From assembly GCA_964438605.1 (NCBI GenBank), contig CAYTKT010000067.1:1-7900 (forward strand): DNA of 7,900 bases, in the 5' to 3' direction. Within the stretch, counting starts at the first letter, position 1. Every line of letters starts with the position of its first letter. Of this stretch, positions 1 to 6,243 are shown piece by piece. Made by a program: the position numbers and the translations under genes. This DNA is from Alangreenwoodia sp964438605 (lineage in GTDB: Bacteria > Bacillota > Clostridia > Peptostreptococcales > Anaerovoracaceae). A model generated the notes under the pieces. It made no database searches and had not been told where the DNA came from. It was given only the letters and a program-made list of their open reading frames with translations.

Positions 1-426
1 TTCTATGGATCTTTCAATGTTCAAGTGTTCAAGTTGATTTTACAATTCGCAAATATATAAAAAAGACAGATTTGCCTAAAATCAGCTAAAATCTGAAACT
101 AAAATATTATAACACCGATATGATACGTATACAATATCGGCATGTGCTTTTTGCCAAAAAGATTTTTAGAAATTTTCGAGAGAAGGTTGGAAGTTTTCGA
201 CGCTGAAACGGCTGCGGATTACCGATACGGCCCGTAGTGCAGTGACCGTGGGTACTGCATAAAATCACGCGAAATATTAAAATCTGGTAAAAAACGTAGC
301 AATTTTAATGGATTTTACGATTTTTGCAAAACACAGTTTTCAAATTTCCGAGAGGGCGAAAAGCCTGAAAAATCAAAGAAAATGGAGATACACAAAAACG
401 AAAACAATACATTATGGAAAAAAGAC
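1..426. other. AT-rich non-coding stretch, no gene supported
   Basis: I see no coding frame with a ribosome binding site here. The stretch has several short repeats: an imperfectly repeated ten-base unit (CTAAAATCAG at 76-85, CTAAAATCTG at 86-95) inside a 7-bp inverted repeat (67-73 with 89-95); a 7-bp inverted repeat CCGATAT/ATATCGG (115-121 with 134-140); TGCAGT/ACTGCA (238-243 with 254-259); and an AT-only 8-bp pair (276-283 with 302-309). None is followed by a convincing T-run, so I do not call terminators. The TAAAATC heptamer recurs several times. It could be the distal regulatory region of the downstream gene or the eroded end of an upstream unit outside the window. Confidence 0.5.
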
Positions 427-454
427 TTGAAATCCTGAGTTTTAAAGGTATAAT
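427..454 (+). promoter_or_regulatory. Sigma-A-type promoter for the SLH-gene leader
   Basis: The -35 box is TTGAAA (427-432) and the -10 box is a perfect TATAAT (449-454), with a 16-bp spacer. Transcription should begin near 460-462, about 12 bases before the first paired base of the structured element. I found no comparable promoter between this one and the SLH-protein start codon at 918, so this is the best candidate for driving that gene through a leader of about 455 bases. It could equally serve a separate small RNA. Confidence 0.7.
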
Positions 455-460
455 ATTAAG

Positions 461-580
461 TGAAAAACAAAGATGCGGCAGCATTCGGGAGCACCACCTC
501 CCGAATGCCTGTCCAGGTACCGCGATACCTACACAATGGCCCTCCGGCCACACCGCATTGTGTTATTATACACTTTTTTT
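461..580 (+). ncRNA. Structured leader element or small RNA, family unknown
   Basis: Immediately after a strong promoter the sequence can fold into a cloverleaf-like form. The closing stem is ATGCGG (473-478) with CCGCAT (553-558). Inside are a perfect 11-bp hairpin (481-491 with 498-508, loop CACCAC), a hairpin AGGTA/TACCT (515-519 with 526-530), and TGGCC/GGCCA (537-541 with 546-550). A competing 8-bp helix ACACAATG/CATTGTGT (531-538 with 556-563) reuses bases 556-558 of the closing stem, so the two folds exclude each other. A run of seven T begins at 574, after a weak 4-bp pair (560-563 with 570-573), and could end a short transcript. I compared it by eye with T-box, cyclic-di-GMP, 6S, SRP and tmRNA signatures and recognised none. 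That it is an RNA is inference from promoter plus pairing. Confidence 0.45.
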
Positions 581-591
581 CTTTTTCTTAC

Positions 592-641
592 AACCGGAAA
601 GCGGATTTTTCCTCTTACAAGAAAACCGGTTTTTTAGTTTT
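592..641 (+). terminator. Possible weak terminator in the leader
   Basis: AACCGG (592-597) pairs with CCGGTT (626-631), enclosing a 28-base loop that can form a smaller GGAAA/TTTCC pair (596-600 with 608-612, mutually exclusive with the outer stem). The stem is followed by TTTTAGTTTT. The long loop and broken T-run make this weak. An alternative reading is the 12-base palindrome AAAACCGGTTTT at 622-633 alone. Confidence 0.25.
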
Positions 642-672
642 CGTGCAAATATCTTCACGAAGTCGGTGGGAG

Positions 673-840
673 AGAGAAAAGATTGTATTTTAACGCAAGG
701 TTTTTTCCTAAGGAAGTTTTCTCGCAGAAATTTTTCTGTGGAAATCTTCTCATTGTGGTGAGTGTGCAGCTTAGAACAGGAAAATCTTTTCTTTGTCTTG
801 CCGTGTAGGATCAACATTCCTGCACGGCATTTTTGTTTTT
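673..840 (+). terminator. Intrinsic terminator or attenuator in the SLH-gene leader
   Basis: The terminator hairpin is TGCCGTG(TAGGA)/(TCCTG)CACGGCA: 12 pairs at 799-810 with 818-829, one of them T-G, loop TCAACAT, then TTTTTGTTTTT to 840. It is the best terminator in the leader. Just before it, AGAGAAAAGATT (673-684) can pair with AATCTTTTCTTT (783-794), 12 pairs with one wobble. This closes a domain that contains the hairpin 723-729 with 734-740 and CTCA/TGAG (749-752 with 759-762). No gene lies between the promoter at 427 and this terminator, so it either ends a free-standing RNA or acts as an attenuator that must be read through for the SLH gene to be expressed. Confidence 0.75.
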
Positions 841-850
841 CCCCGGCTGC

Positions 851-876
851 CTGGAAGCGGAATCGGCCGCTTCCGG
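851..876 (+). promoter_or_regulatory. GC-rich hairpin upstream of the SLH-gene ribosome binding site
   Basis: CTGGAAGCGG (851-860) pairs with CCGCTTCCGG (867-876) around the loop AATCGG: ten pairs, one a wobble. It sits between the terminator and the ribosome binding site AAGGAGG (901-907), with no T-run behind it, so it is not a terminator. It may shield the 5' end of a processed mRNA or insulate the ribosome binding site from the leader structure; this is inference. Confidence 0.45.
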
Positions 877-917
877 AGACGGAACGGGAAGAACGGGACA
901 AAGGAGGTCTCATATTG

Positions 918-3900
918 ATGAAACACATAAAACAAAAATTTCTTTCGGTATTTCTTGCACTATGCATGGTGCTGACGCTGACGCCGACCGTGGCGTTTGC
1001 GGCGGAAAACAACCTTTCTAAAGTGCCTGATGGCATGTTTGAGAGTGGAAAGGGATTGGCCGGGGCCCTAAGTGGTAAGACGGAGGGCACAGATTATTCT
1101 TTAAGCGTTGATGGACACGCTGTTACCTTAACATTAAGAAAAGACGTTGAGATGGGAACATACATCGGGCTTACAGGAAAAGAAGCAGGCAGTCTTACCA
1201 TCGATCTCGCCGGACACAGACTTACGAGCACAGCTTCTGATGCAGGTAAACCCACTTTCTTCAACGTAACAAATGGTACAGTAACGATTAAGGACACCGG
1301 CGGGGAAAGTGGTGAAATTGTTAGCAACTCAACTGACAAAACAATGATCAAGGCCTCTGGTGACGGTGGCACTTTAAAGATCGAAGGAGGGAACATTAAG
1401 CAAACAGACGACTCTAAACTCAGCGCGATTTTTATCGAAAACGGAGCGACGGCCACAATTTCCGGTAACACAAAAATTGTAGGCAATCTGAAAGAAAATT
1501 CTGCCACGTGTAGCATAAAGATCAACAGTGGAACTCTGACATTTGGGCAGAATAGCGATAATTCCTCCTCTCCAACTGTTAACTGTGAAAACGGGTACGG
1601 GATCGGTATCTTGGGTGCAGGAAAACTGATAATGGAAAATGGTACAGTGACAGGAGGCTCAGCGGCTATCGTCACAAACGGAAGCGGAAGTGTTGGGGCG
1701 GAAATTGACATCAATGGCGGCACCGTGACAGGTACAGGACAAAATACCTGCGGCGTCTACCTTCCGGTCGGCCAAATGACGGTAAACGGTGAAGAAGAGA
1801 ATCCGACCATAAGCGGCCCCGCAGGTATAGTCGTTCGCGGCGGTACGCTGACCGTCAACGGCGGCACAATCAAAGGCACCGGTAACTCAAATAATATAAA
1901 CGTCGGAGATGCTGAGGTCACAAATATTCCACCTGCTGGGATCGTCTATAACAAGGTGGAAGGTAAAGGTTATCCGGAAGATGGTAAAGTAGAAATAACC
2001 GGCGGAACTGTGGAAGCATCTAAGGCAGATCAGGCCTCCGTAGACTATACAGAAAACGGTACAGACGGTGATGAAAAAAATGCTCCGATCACGATCTCCG
2101 GTGGAACATTTCTAAGCGATGGGAAACCAGATGCAGAAAACATTGAAGATTTCCTCGAACCTACCGTAGAGACGAATGAAAAAGGAGATGTTGTGCCGCG
2201 CGAAACCGGAGAAGCTTCGATTGAAACAACTTCCGGCAAGAACGATTACTATGAAAGTCTAAAAGAGGCAATCGACAATGCGACAACCGGTGACACCGTG
2301 TATTTGGAAGATGACATAGCTCTTCCGGGAATCAACGGAATATCTCCAATCGACCGTATCGAGATAACAGATAAAAAAATCACCATTGACTTGAACGAAC
2401 ACACTGTGAACAAAGCTGAAGCTTTACACGAAAATCACGCAGGTTTGCTGATTTGCAACGGTGGTGACGTGACCTTGAAGGGAACTGGCACTATTGCTGG
2501 AAAAGGAACGTTGCTCATGATGAAGGATAACGGGAAACTCACCATTGAGGACAACGTGAATGTCACTCAAACCGAAGGGGCTGATACATCCAACAATTCA
2601 GCAATTGACGTCAATGGAACTGGGACACTCGACATCCAAGGCGGCACGATAACAGCAGAGGAATCAGGCATTGGGGTATTTAGTCAGAGCAATCTGAAAA
2701 TGAGCGGCGGAACGATCAATGCCAAACAGTTTGGTATCAGTGCCAACGGCTCAGAAACGCAATCAGATGCGAAAATTGACATCACCGGGGGAACGATAAC
2801 TTCCATTGATGGCACCGGTGTGTATCTCCCAGCGGGATCTATGACGGTTAGCGGGAATGAAACTAAAATCGAAGGATTAGCAGGCATTGTCGTACGCAGT
2901 GCCAAGCTAACCATTGCGCCAAATCCAACCATTATCTCAACCACCACGGACGAAAAAACGATTCAGGTTGGTGACGTGGAGTATGATGTTCCAACAGCAG
3001 CCGTTGTGGTGGACAACAATGACGTATACAGTAACGGAAAAACCACCAAAACTATCGTGAACGGTGGTAGCTTTAAAGCACAACCTGGACACGATTCCGT
3101 AGTTTACACGACGCAAGGTAAGAAGGATGAAGAAAATAAAGACAAAAACCTGGAAGTGTCTGGCGGAGCTTTTTCGAGTCGTGTTATAAAGAGCTATCTT
3201 AACGAGAGCCTGACTGCGGAATTGAACTCGAAAAAAGCAGGAGATGATACTCCTTATAGCTACTACAATACCCGTGGCGATGCGTTAAAGGCTGCAGAAG
3301 GTAACGCTGATGCTATCGTTACACAATTCACCGATAAAGCCTACATCCTCAAATCCGGATTCCTGTCCGAAGGAGGGAAGAAAGCAAATGATTACCTGAA
3401 CGGTCTTGCGCCGGAAATCAAGGGTGATGGTGAAGCATGGGACGTGAATGGTGGAAAAGGAATTGACGACTGCGCCGACAACACCTTCTACGCCGCGTTT
3501 CATGCTGCAGCAAGTGACGCCGATAGCGGTGGCGCGACGTACACCGTAAAATTCACGAAAGAAGGCAGCGATGAGGCGTACACGGAAAGTGTTGAAAAGG
3601 TAAAAGAGGGCGGCATCGTCTACTTCACACCGAGCTACCAAACTGACAAAGGAAATATCCCGGAGCGAGATTTCCAGGGAGAATACACTGCGGAGTTGTT
3701 TAAAGGTGCAAATGTGGGAGACACGTCAAACAATTCTCTCGATTCTTACGGTATCAAAGTCTATCAAATAACGTACAAGGCTGGAACTGGTGTGAAATAC
3801 CAAAATGACACGATTCGCTACGCCGATGTAAATAATTTGAACGACAGCTACTATAAAACCGAAGCCAAGAATCTTGGCTTTACGCCGACCTCCGACAGTA

Positions 3901-4874
3901 GCGATCTAAACGTAAAAGCGACGAAAGATGACGAAACATTCACAGTGACAGTCGAGGTGACCAGTGGGTCAGGTGGCAACCAAGGCGGTAATCAAGGCGG
4001 CAATGGCGGCAGCAACGGCTCCGGTAGTTCCGGCGTCTCCGGCAGCAGCGCTACCGTGACCACGGCAAGCACATCGAACGGCAGTTTTTCCGTTTCCAAT
4101 AGACACGCCAAAGCCGGCGATACCGTGACCGTCACGCCGAAGCCGAACGACGGCTATATAGTAGACGAAGTGACCGTAACCGACAAAAACGGAAACAGCG
4201 TAGCAGTAAAGGATAACGGCGATGGAACTTACAGCTTCGTGATGCCGGAGAAAGCAGCTCAACCGGTAAAAGTCAGCGTAACCTTTAAAGAAGAAACCGA
4301 CGATACCCCAAGCGACAATCCGTCCTCAAAATTTGTAGATGTGATTGCAGGCTCCTGGTATCAGGAAGCCGTGGATTATGTCATTGCAAACGGTCTGATG
4401 CAAGGAACCTCTGAAACGACATTTGAACCGGCTACGACGACGACGCGCGGCATGGTCGTTACCGTTCTACACCGTATGGAAAGTGCGCCTTCTGCACCGA
4501 CAGCAGAATTTGGCGATGTGACTTCCGGACAGTGGTATTCAAATGCCGTCGCCTGGGCAGCGGAAAAAAGGATTGTGACCGGATATGATAACGGCAACTT
4601 TGGCCCGAACGACATGATTACGAGAGAACAGCTGGCGACCATGCTGTATCGCTATGCAGCGTACAAAGCATACAGCACGAGCGCACAGACCAGTCTCGCA
4701 GCCTACACGGATGCAGATGCCATCAGCGGTTACGCCCAAAGCGCAATGAACTGGGCCAATGCGGAAAACCTGATTACAGGCACCACCACTACGACGTTGT
4801 CGCCTCAAGGCGATGCGTCCCGTGCGGAACTCGCGACAATTCTCATGCGCTTCTGTGAGCAGGTCGCCAAATAA
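918..4874 (+). CDS. Exported SLH-domain surface protein with duplicated beta-helix-like modules
   Basis: This encodes a 1318-residue surface protein. I chose the ATG at 918, ten bases behind AAGGAGG (901-907), because it starts exactly at a signal peptide (KHIKQK, hydrophobic core, AFA-A at residues 26-29). The frame is open back to 762, but that part overlaps the terminator and has no ribosome binding site. Residues 40-400 and 430-755 are two related Gly/Thr/Asn-rich modules with many GGT(I/V)T turns, resembling right-handed beta-helix adhesins. Residues 760-1015 are unassigned; 1017-1044 is a Gly/Ser/Asn linker; 1045-1128 resembles a divergent InlB-type beta-repeat (GDTVTVTPKPNDGY). Three SLH domains follow (about 1138-1185, 1197-1245, 1262-1312) with TRGM, TREQ and SRAE motifs. 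SLH triplets bind pyruvylated secondary wall polymer, so the protein is probably displayed on the wall. Ligand unknown; an enzymatic role is not evident. Confidence 0.93.
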   Translation: MKHIKQKFLSVFLALCMVLTLTPTVAFAAENNLSKVPDGMFESGKGLAGALSGKTEGTDYSLSVDGHAVTLTLRKDVEMGTYIGLTGKEAGSLTIDLAGHRLTSTASDAGKPTFFNVTNGTVTIKDTGGESGEIVSNSTDKTMIKASGDGGTLKIEGGNIKQTDDSKLSAIFIENGATATISGNTKIVGNLKENSATCSIKINSGTLTFGQNSDNSSSPTVNCENGYGIGILGAGKLIMENGTVTGGSAAIVTNGSGSVGAEIDINGGTVTGTGQNTCGVYLPVGQMTVNGEEENPTISGPAGIVVRGGTLTVNGGTIKGTGNSNNINVGDAEVTNIPPAGIVYNKVEGKGYPEDGKVEITGGTVEASKADQASVDYTENGTDGDEKNAPITISGGTFLSDGKPDAENIEDFLEPTVETNEKGDVVPRETGEASIETTSGKNDYYESLKEAIDNATTGDTVYLEDDIALPGINGISPIDRIEITDKKITIDLNEHTVNKAEALHENHAGLLICNGGDVTLKGTGTIAGKGTLLMMKDNGKLTIEDNVNVTQTEGADTSNNSAIDVNGTGTLDIQGGTITAEESGIGVFSQSNLKMSGGTINAKQFGISANGSETQSDAKIDITGGTITSIDGTGVYLPAGSMTVSGNETKIEGLAGIVVRSAKLTIAPNPTIISTTTDEKTIQVGDVEYDVPTAAVVVDNNDVYSNGKTTKTIVNGGSFKAQPGHDSVVYTTQGKKDEENKDKNLEVSGGAFSSRVIKSYLNESLTAELNSKKAGDDTPYSYYNTRGDALKAAEGNADAIVTQFTDKAYILKSGFLSEGGKKANDYLNGLAPEIKGDGEAWDVNGGKGIDDCADNTFYAAFHAAASDADSGGATYTVKFTKEGSDEAYTESVEKVKEGGIVYFTPSYQTDKGNIPERDFQGEYTAELFKGANVGDTSNNSLDSYGIKVYQITYKAGTGVKYQNDTIRYADVNNLNDSYYKTEAKNLGFTPTSDSSDLNVKATKDDETFTVTVEVTSGSGGNQGGNQGGNGGSNGSGSSGVSGSSATVTTASTSNGSFSVSNRHAKAGDTVTVTPKPNDGYIVDEVTVTDKNGNSVAVKDNGDGTYSFVMPEKAAQPVKVSVTFKEETDDTPSDNPSSKFVDVIAGSWYQEAVDYVIANGLMQGTSETTFEPATTTTRGMVVTVLHRMESAPSAPTAEFGDVTSGQWYSNAVAWAAEKRIVTGYDNGNFGPNDMITREQLATMLYRYAAYKAYSTSAQTSLAAYTDADAISGYAQSAMNWANAENLITGTTTTTLSPQGDASRAELATILMRFCEQVAK
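1200..2111 (+). repeat. First copy of duplicated beta-helix-like module
   Basis: Protein-level duplication inside the SLH gene. This copy covers residues 95-398. Landmarks are IDLAGHRLTS (residue 95 on), GVYLPVGQMTVNG (279 on), AGIVVRGGTLTV and ISGGTF (ending at 398). The matching landmarks in the second copy lie 395, 355 and 354 residues further on, so the copies differ by indels early in the module. DNA identity is low by eye, so the duplication is old. Confidence 0.7.
2385..3173 (+). repeat. Second copy of duplicated beta-helix-like module
   Basis: This copy covers residues 490-752. Landmarks are IDLNEHTVNK (490 on), GVYLPAGSMTVSG (634 on), AGIVVRSAKLTI and VSGGAF (ending at 752). It opens with a linker reading ESLKEAIDNATTGDTVYL (about 440-460), which is typical of the start of beta-helix surface modules in gut Firmicutes. 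The first copy has a different lead-in. Confidence 0.7.
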
Positions 4875-4914
4875 CATCTTTCTGAAAAGCAGACTGAAAA
4901 GTAAAAACTAAACA

Positions 4915-4932
4915 GTCCGGACCGATCCGGAC
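4915..4932. repeat. Perfect inverted repeat GTCCGG-N6-CCGGAC
   Basis: GTCCGG (4915-4920) and CCGGAC (4927-4932) are separated by ACCGAT. It lies 41 bases behind the SLH stop codon and 86 before the next start. It is followed by AAAATATAAG rather than T, so it is not a normal + strand terminator. It may be a protein-binding site or an mRNA hairpin. Just upstream, CTGAAAAG occurs twice, twelve bases apart (4882-4889, 4894-4901). Confidence 0.5.
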
Positions 4933-4966
4933 AAAATATAAGATTAAAAACAAAACTTTGAAAGGA

Positions 4967-4995
4967 GACCGGAGAGACAAAGAGTTACTCCGGTC
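4967..4995. repeat. Perfect inverted repeat GACCGGAG-N13-CTCCGGTC
   Basis: GACCGGAG (4967-4974) pairs with CTCCGGTC (4988-4995). It lies 23 bases before the GTG of the resolvase-like gene and shares the CCGGA core with the inverted repeat at 4915-4932. It could be an operator for the product of that gene or a leader hairpin near its ribosome binding site. Confidence 0.5.
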
Positions 4996-5018
4996 CCCTG
5001 ATTCAGAAAGGGATTCAA

Positions 5019-5423
5019 GTGGAAAAACGACAACAAAAAATAGCCGCTCTGTTCAGTCCGGAAGAATATGCCGCCCTTGTGGCGCGGACAGATGCGATTT
5101 TTCAAAGCAGCCAGAGTGCGGACGATGTGATTCAGGCACTGGCCGAGCCGATTATCGATGCATTTGAGCAGGAAAAGAAAACAAAGCGTAAAGAAGCACA
5201 GCTGAAAGGCATTGCGGCGGCACGGTCGCGCGGCGTGCATCTGGGGCGGCCGCGGAAAGAAGCGCCGGAGAATTTTCCGCTGGTGCTGCGGCAGTACCTG
5301 GATGGAAATATTACGGCGATGATGGCCGCCGAATTGTGCGGCGTCGGAATCAGCACGTTTTACCGGATGAAGCACGAAGCGCTGGAACAGACTTCAAAAG
5401 AAACAAGCTGCACAGAACGGTAA
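5019..5423 (+). CDS. Resolvase-like DNA-binding protein lacking the catalytic domain
   Basis: This 134-residue protein starts at GTG 5019 behind AGAAAGGGA (5005-5013). Residues 55-116 match the C-terminal part of serine recombinases of the resolvase/invertase family: a basic arm (KRKEAQLKGIAAARSRG, 56-72), the GRPRK hinge (76-80), and an HTH ending in the family-typical CGVGISTFYRM (107-117). The N-terminal 54 residues are a predicted helical segment that does not contain the recombinase catalytic motif (no YxRxS with an active serine). It should therefore bind DNA but not cut it. The gene follows the SLH gene by 144 bases with no strong terminator between, so co-transcription is possible, and a terminator stands behind it. 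It may be a regulator derived from a mobile-element recombinase, or a replacement-type truncation. Small proteins of this layout are, as I recall, common in gut Clostridia; their function is not known to me. Confidence 0.8.
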   Translation: MEKRQQKIAALFSPEEYAALVARTDAIFQSSQSADDVIQALAEPIIDAFEQEKKTKRKEAQLKGIAAARSRGVHLGRPRKEAPENFPLVLRQYLDGNITAMMAAELCGVGISTFYRMKHEALEQTSKETSCTER

Positions 5424-5496
5424 CAACGCAGAGCAAATGCAAAAAAACAGCTCTGGATATACGAAGTATACAGACTTTAAACAATCTCAAATAAAA

Positions 5497-5547
5497 GCGC
5501 CGCCCGAACGAAAGCGAAAAACTTCTGTTTGGGCGGCGTCCTTTTTT
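5497..5547 (+). terminator. Strong intrinsic terminator after the resolvase-like gene
   Basis: GCGCCGCCC (5497-5505) pairs with GGGCGGCGT (5531-5539). The helix continues inward through GAACG/TGTTT and AAG/CTT. It is followed by CCTTTTTT (5540-5547). On the other strand the hairpin is followed by CTTTTATTT, so it may work in both directions. It separates the SLH/resolvase-like unit from the spoIIIAH-nusB unit. Confidence 0.85.
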
Positions 5548-5597
5548 GATAGCCTTTTCATACTGGCACGAGTTTGTTCATTACGATAATGTCAAGC

Positions 5598-5626
5598 TTG
5601 ACGCCTTTTTTTATTTTTTTCATAAT
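5598..5626 (+). promoter_or_regulatory. Promoter for the spoIIIAH remnant, Asp23-like and nusB unit
   Basis: TTGACG (5598-5603) and CATAAT (5621-5626) are each five of six matches to consensus, with a 17-bp spacer made almost only of T. The -35 box overlaps the palindrome GTCAAGCTTGAC (5591-5602), a possible operator. Expected start near 5633. From here to 5772 I see no convincing gene. Confidence 0.6.
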
Positions 5627-5772
5627 GTAGGCACGATTGAGGCAGTTCCTCTCGCATTTTTTACGTTGCTGCTGCCGCTACGGTTTGCGGAGTTCCGTTG
5701 TCGAGAGTTGCCGTCTATTCCATGTCTGCCGGCTGAGTTGCCGGTTAAAGTATTTACAGGAGGAATCATTCA

Positions 5773-5847
5773 GTGAAAAGGTTTTTCAATTTTAATGCGG
5801 AAGAAGGCTCGGAGAAAAACAGCGCATAGCAGCAGAAGGATAAGATT
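5773..5847 (+). pseudogene. spoIIIAH: Upstream part of broken spoIIIAH frame, ended by TAG
   Basis: A GTG at 5773 stands nine bases behind AGGAGG (5758-5763) and opens 18 codons (VKRFFNFNAEEGSEKNSA) that stop at TAG 5827-5829. The frame then continues without break as QQKDKI into the ATG at 5848. The stretch AEEGSEKNSA-stop-QQKDKIMAYM looks like the charged helical linker that precedes the C-terminal domain in clostridial SpoIIIAH, so the TAG is probably a nonsense mutation of a former sense codon. The frame is closed by TAA at 5746-5748, and the N-terminal membrane segment is gone. Alternatively this is a short leader peptide that is translated in its own right, since its ribosome binding site is excellent. 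Confidence 0.55.
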
Positions 5848-6060
5848 ATGGCTTATATGGATACGGAACGTGCGCTTGAAAATCTGATTCGCAGCAAGGG
5901 ATTCAGTGACGCTTTCGTTATCATAACGGATAAATCGGTCAATATTACAGTTCAGTCGGAACAGCTGACGGAACAGGATGTGGCTAAGATTCTCGACGTT
6001 GCCATGCGGGAAACGGGGCGCAGCGCTGACGAAATCGTGGTTCAGGCCAAGAGTGCGTAG
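5848..6060 (+). CDS. spoIIIAH: C-terminal remnant of stage III sporulation protein SpoIIIAH
   Basis: The 70 residues match the end of SpoIIIAH: ENLIRSKGFSDAFVIITD (residues 10-27), a beta strand NITVQSEQL, then the helix DVAKILDVAMRETGRSADEI (44-63). Full SpoIIIAH is about 200 residues or more, with an N-terminal membrane anchor; it sits in the forespore-facing channel of the mother cell and pairs with SpoIIQ. Here the anchor and most of the linker are absent, so the product would be cytosolic and could not build the channel. The ATG has AGAAGGA (5834-5840) seven bases upstream, so translation is possible. Asp23-like and nusB genes follow, as behind spoIIIA in spore-formers, which supports the assignment. 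Either a decaying pseudogene tail or a small domain kept for another purpose. Confidence 0.75.
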   Translation: MAYMDTERALENLIRSKGFSDAFVIITDKSVNITVQSEQLTEQDVAKILDVAMRETGRSADEIVVQAKSA

Positions 6061-6077
6061 AAGCGCTCCGTAAAAGA

Positions 6078-6106
6078 TTGTAAAATGGATGGTGATCTGT
6101 TATCAT
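6078..6106 (+). promoter_or_regulatory. Candidate promoter in front of the Asp23-like gene
   Basis: TTGTAA (6078-6083), 17-bp spacer, TATCAT (6101-6106), with a TGT directly before the -10 box that gives an extended -10. It lies in the 183-base gap between the spoIIIAH remnant and the Asp23-like gene and would uncouple the two housekeeping genes from the decayed sporulation gene. The rest of the gap has a short GTG frame (6130-6174, 14 codons) behind AAAGGAAG that I do not call, and the small palindrome CGGGAATCCCG (6147-6157). Confidence 0.5.
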
Positions 6107-6243
6107 AATTGTAAAAGGAAGAATTTTGTGTGAAGTATCCGGTCCGGGAATCCCGCATACAGAATACGAAATAGGGTACGGTTCACGGTGTTTCAGGAAA
6201 GGGGACGGTTCGGTGCTGATTGTACAATTTCAGGGAGGCTCTC

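Noticed and set aside
515..530. T-box-like sequence AGGTACCGCGATACCT
   Set aside because: It shares ACCGCG with the T-box core, but the T-box AGGGTGG part is absent, no matching terminator/antiterminator pair exists, and the gene behind is not an aminoacyl-tRNA or amino acid gene.
414..761. Open frame of 115 codons over the structured leader
   Set aside because: No ribosome binding site, low-complexity Phe-rich product, and it covers the hairpins and T-runs.
762..917. N-terminal extension of the SLH protein from an earlier start at 762
   Set aside because: It would run through the terminator hairpin and lacks a ribosome binding site; the ATG at 918 has AAGGAGG and begins a normal signal peptide.
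566..1090. 174-codon open frame on the - strand
   Set aside because: It opposes the signal-peptide part of the SLH gene and the terminator; composition is that of a complement of coding DNA.
5546..5776. 76-codon + strand frame between the terminator and the spoIIIAH remnant
   Set aside because: It begins within the terminator T-run with TTG, has no ribosome binding site, and the product has no recognisable motif; it overlaps the promoter.
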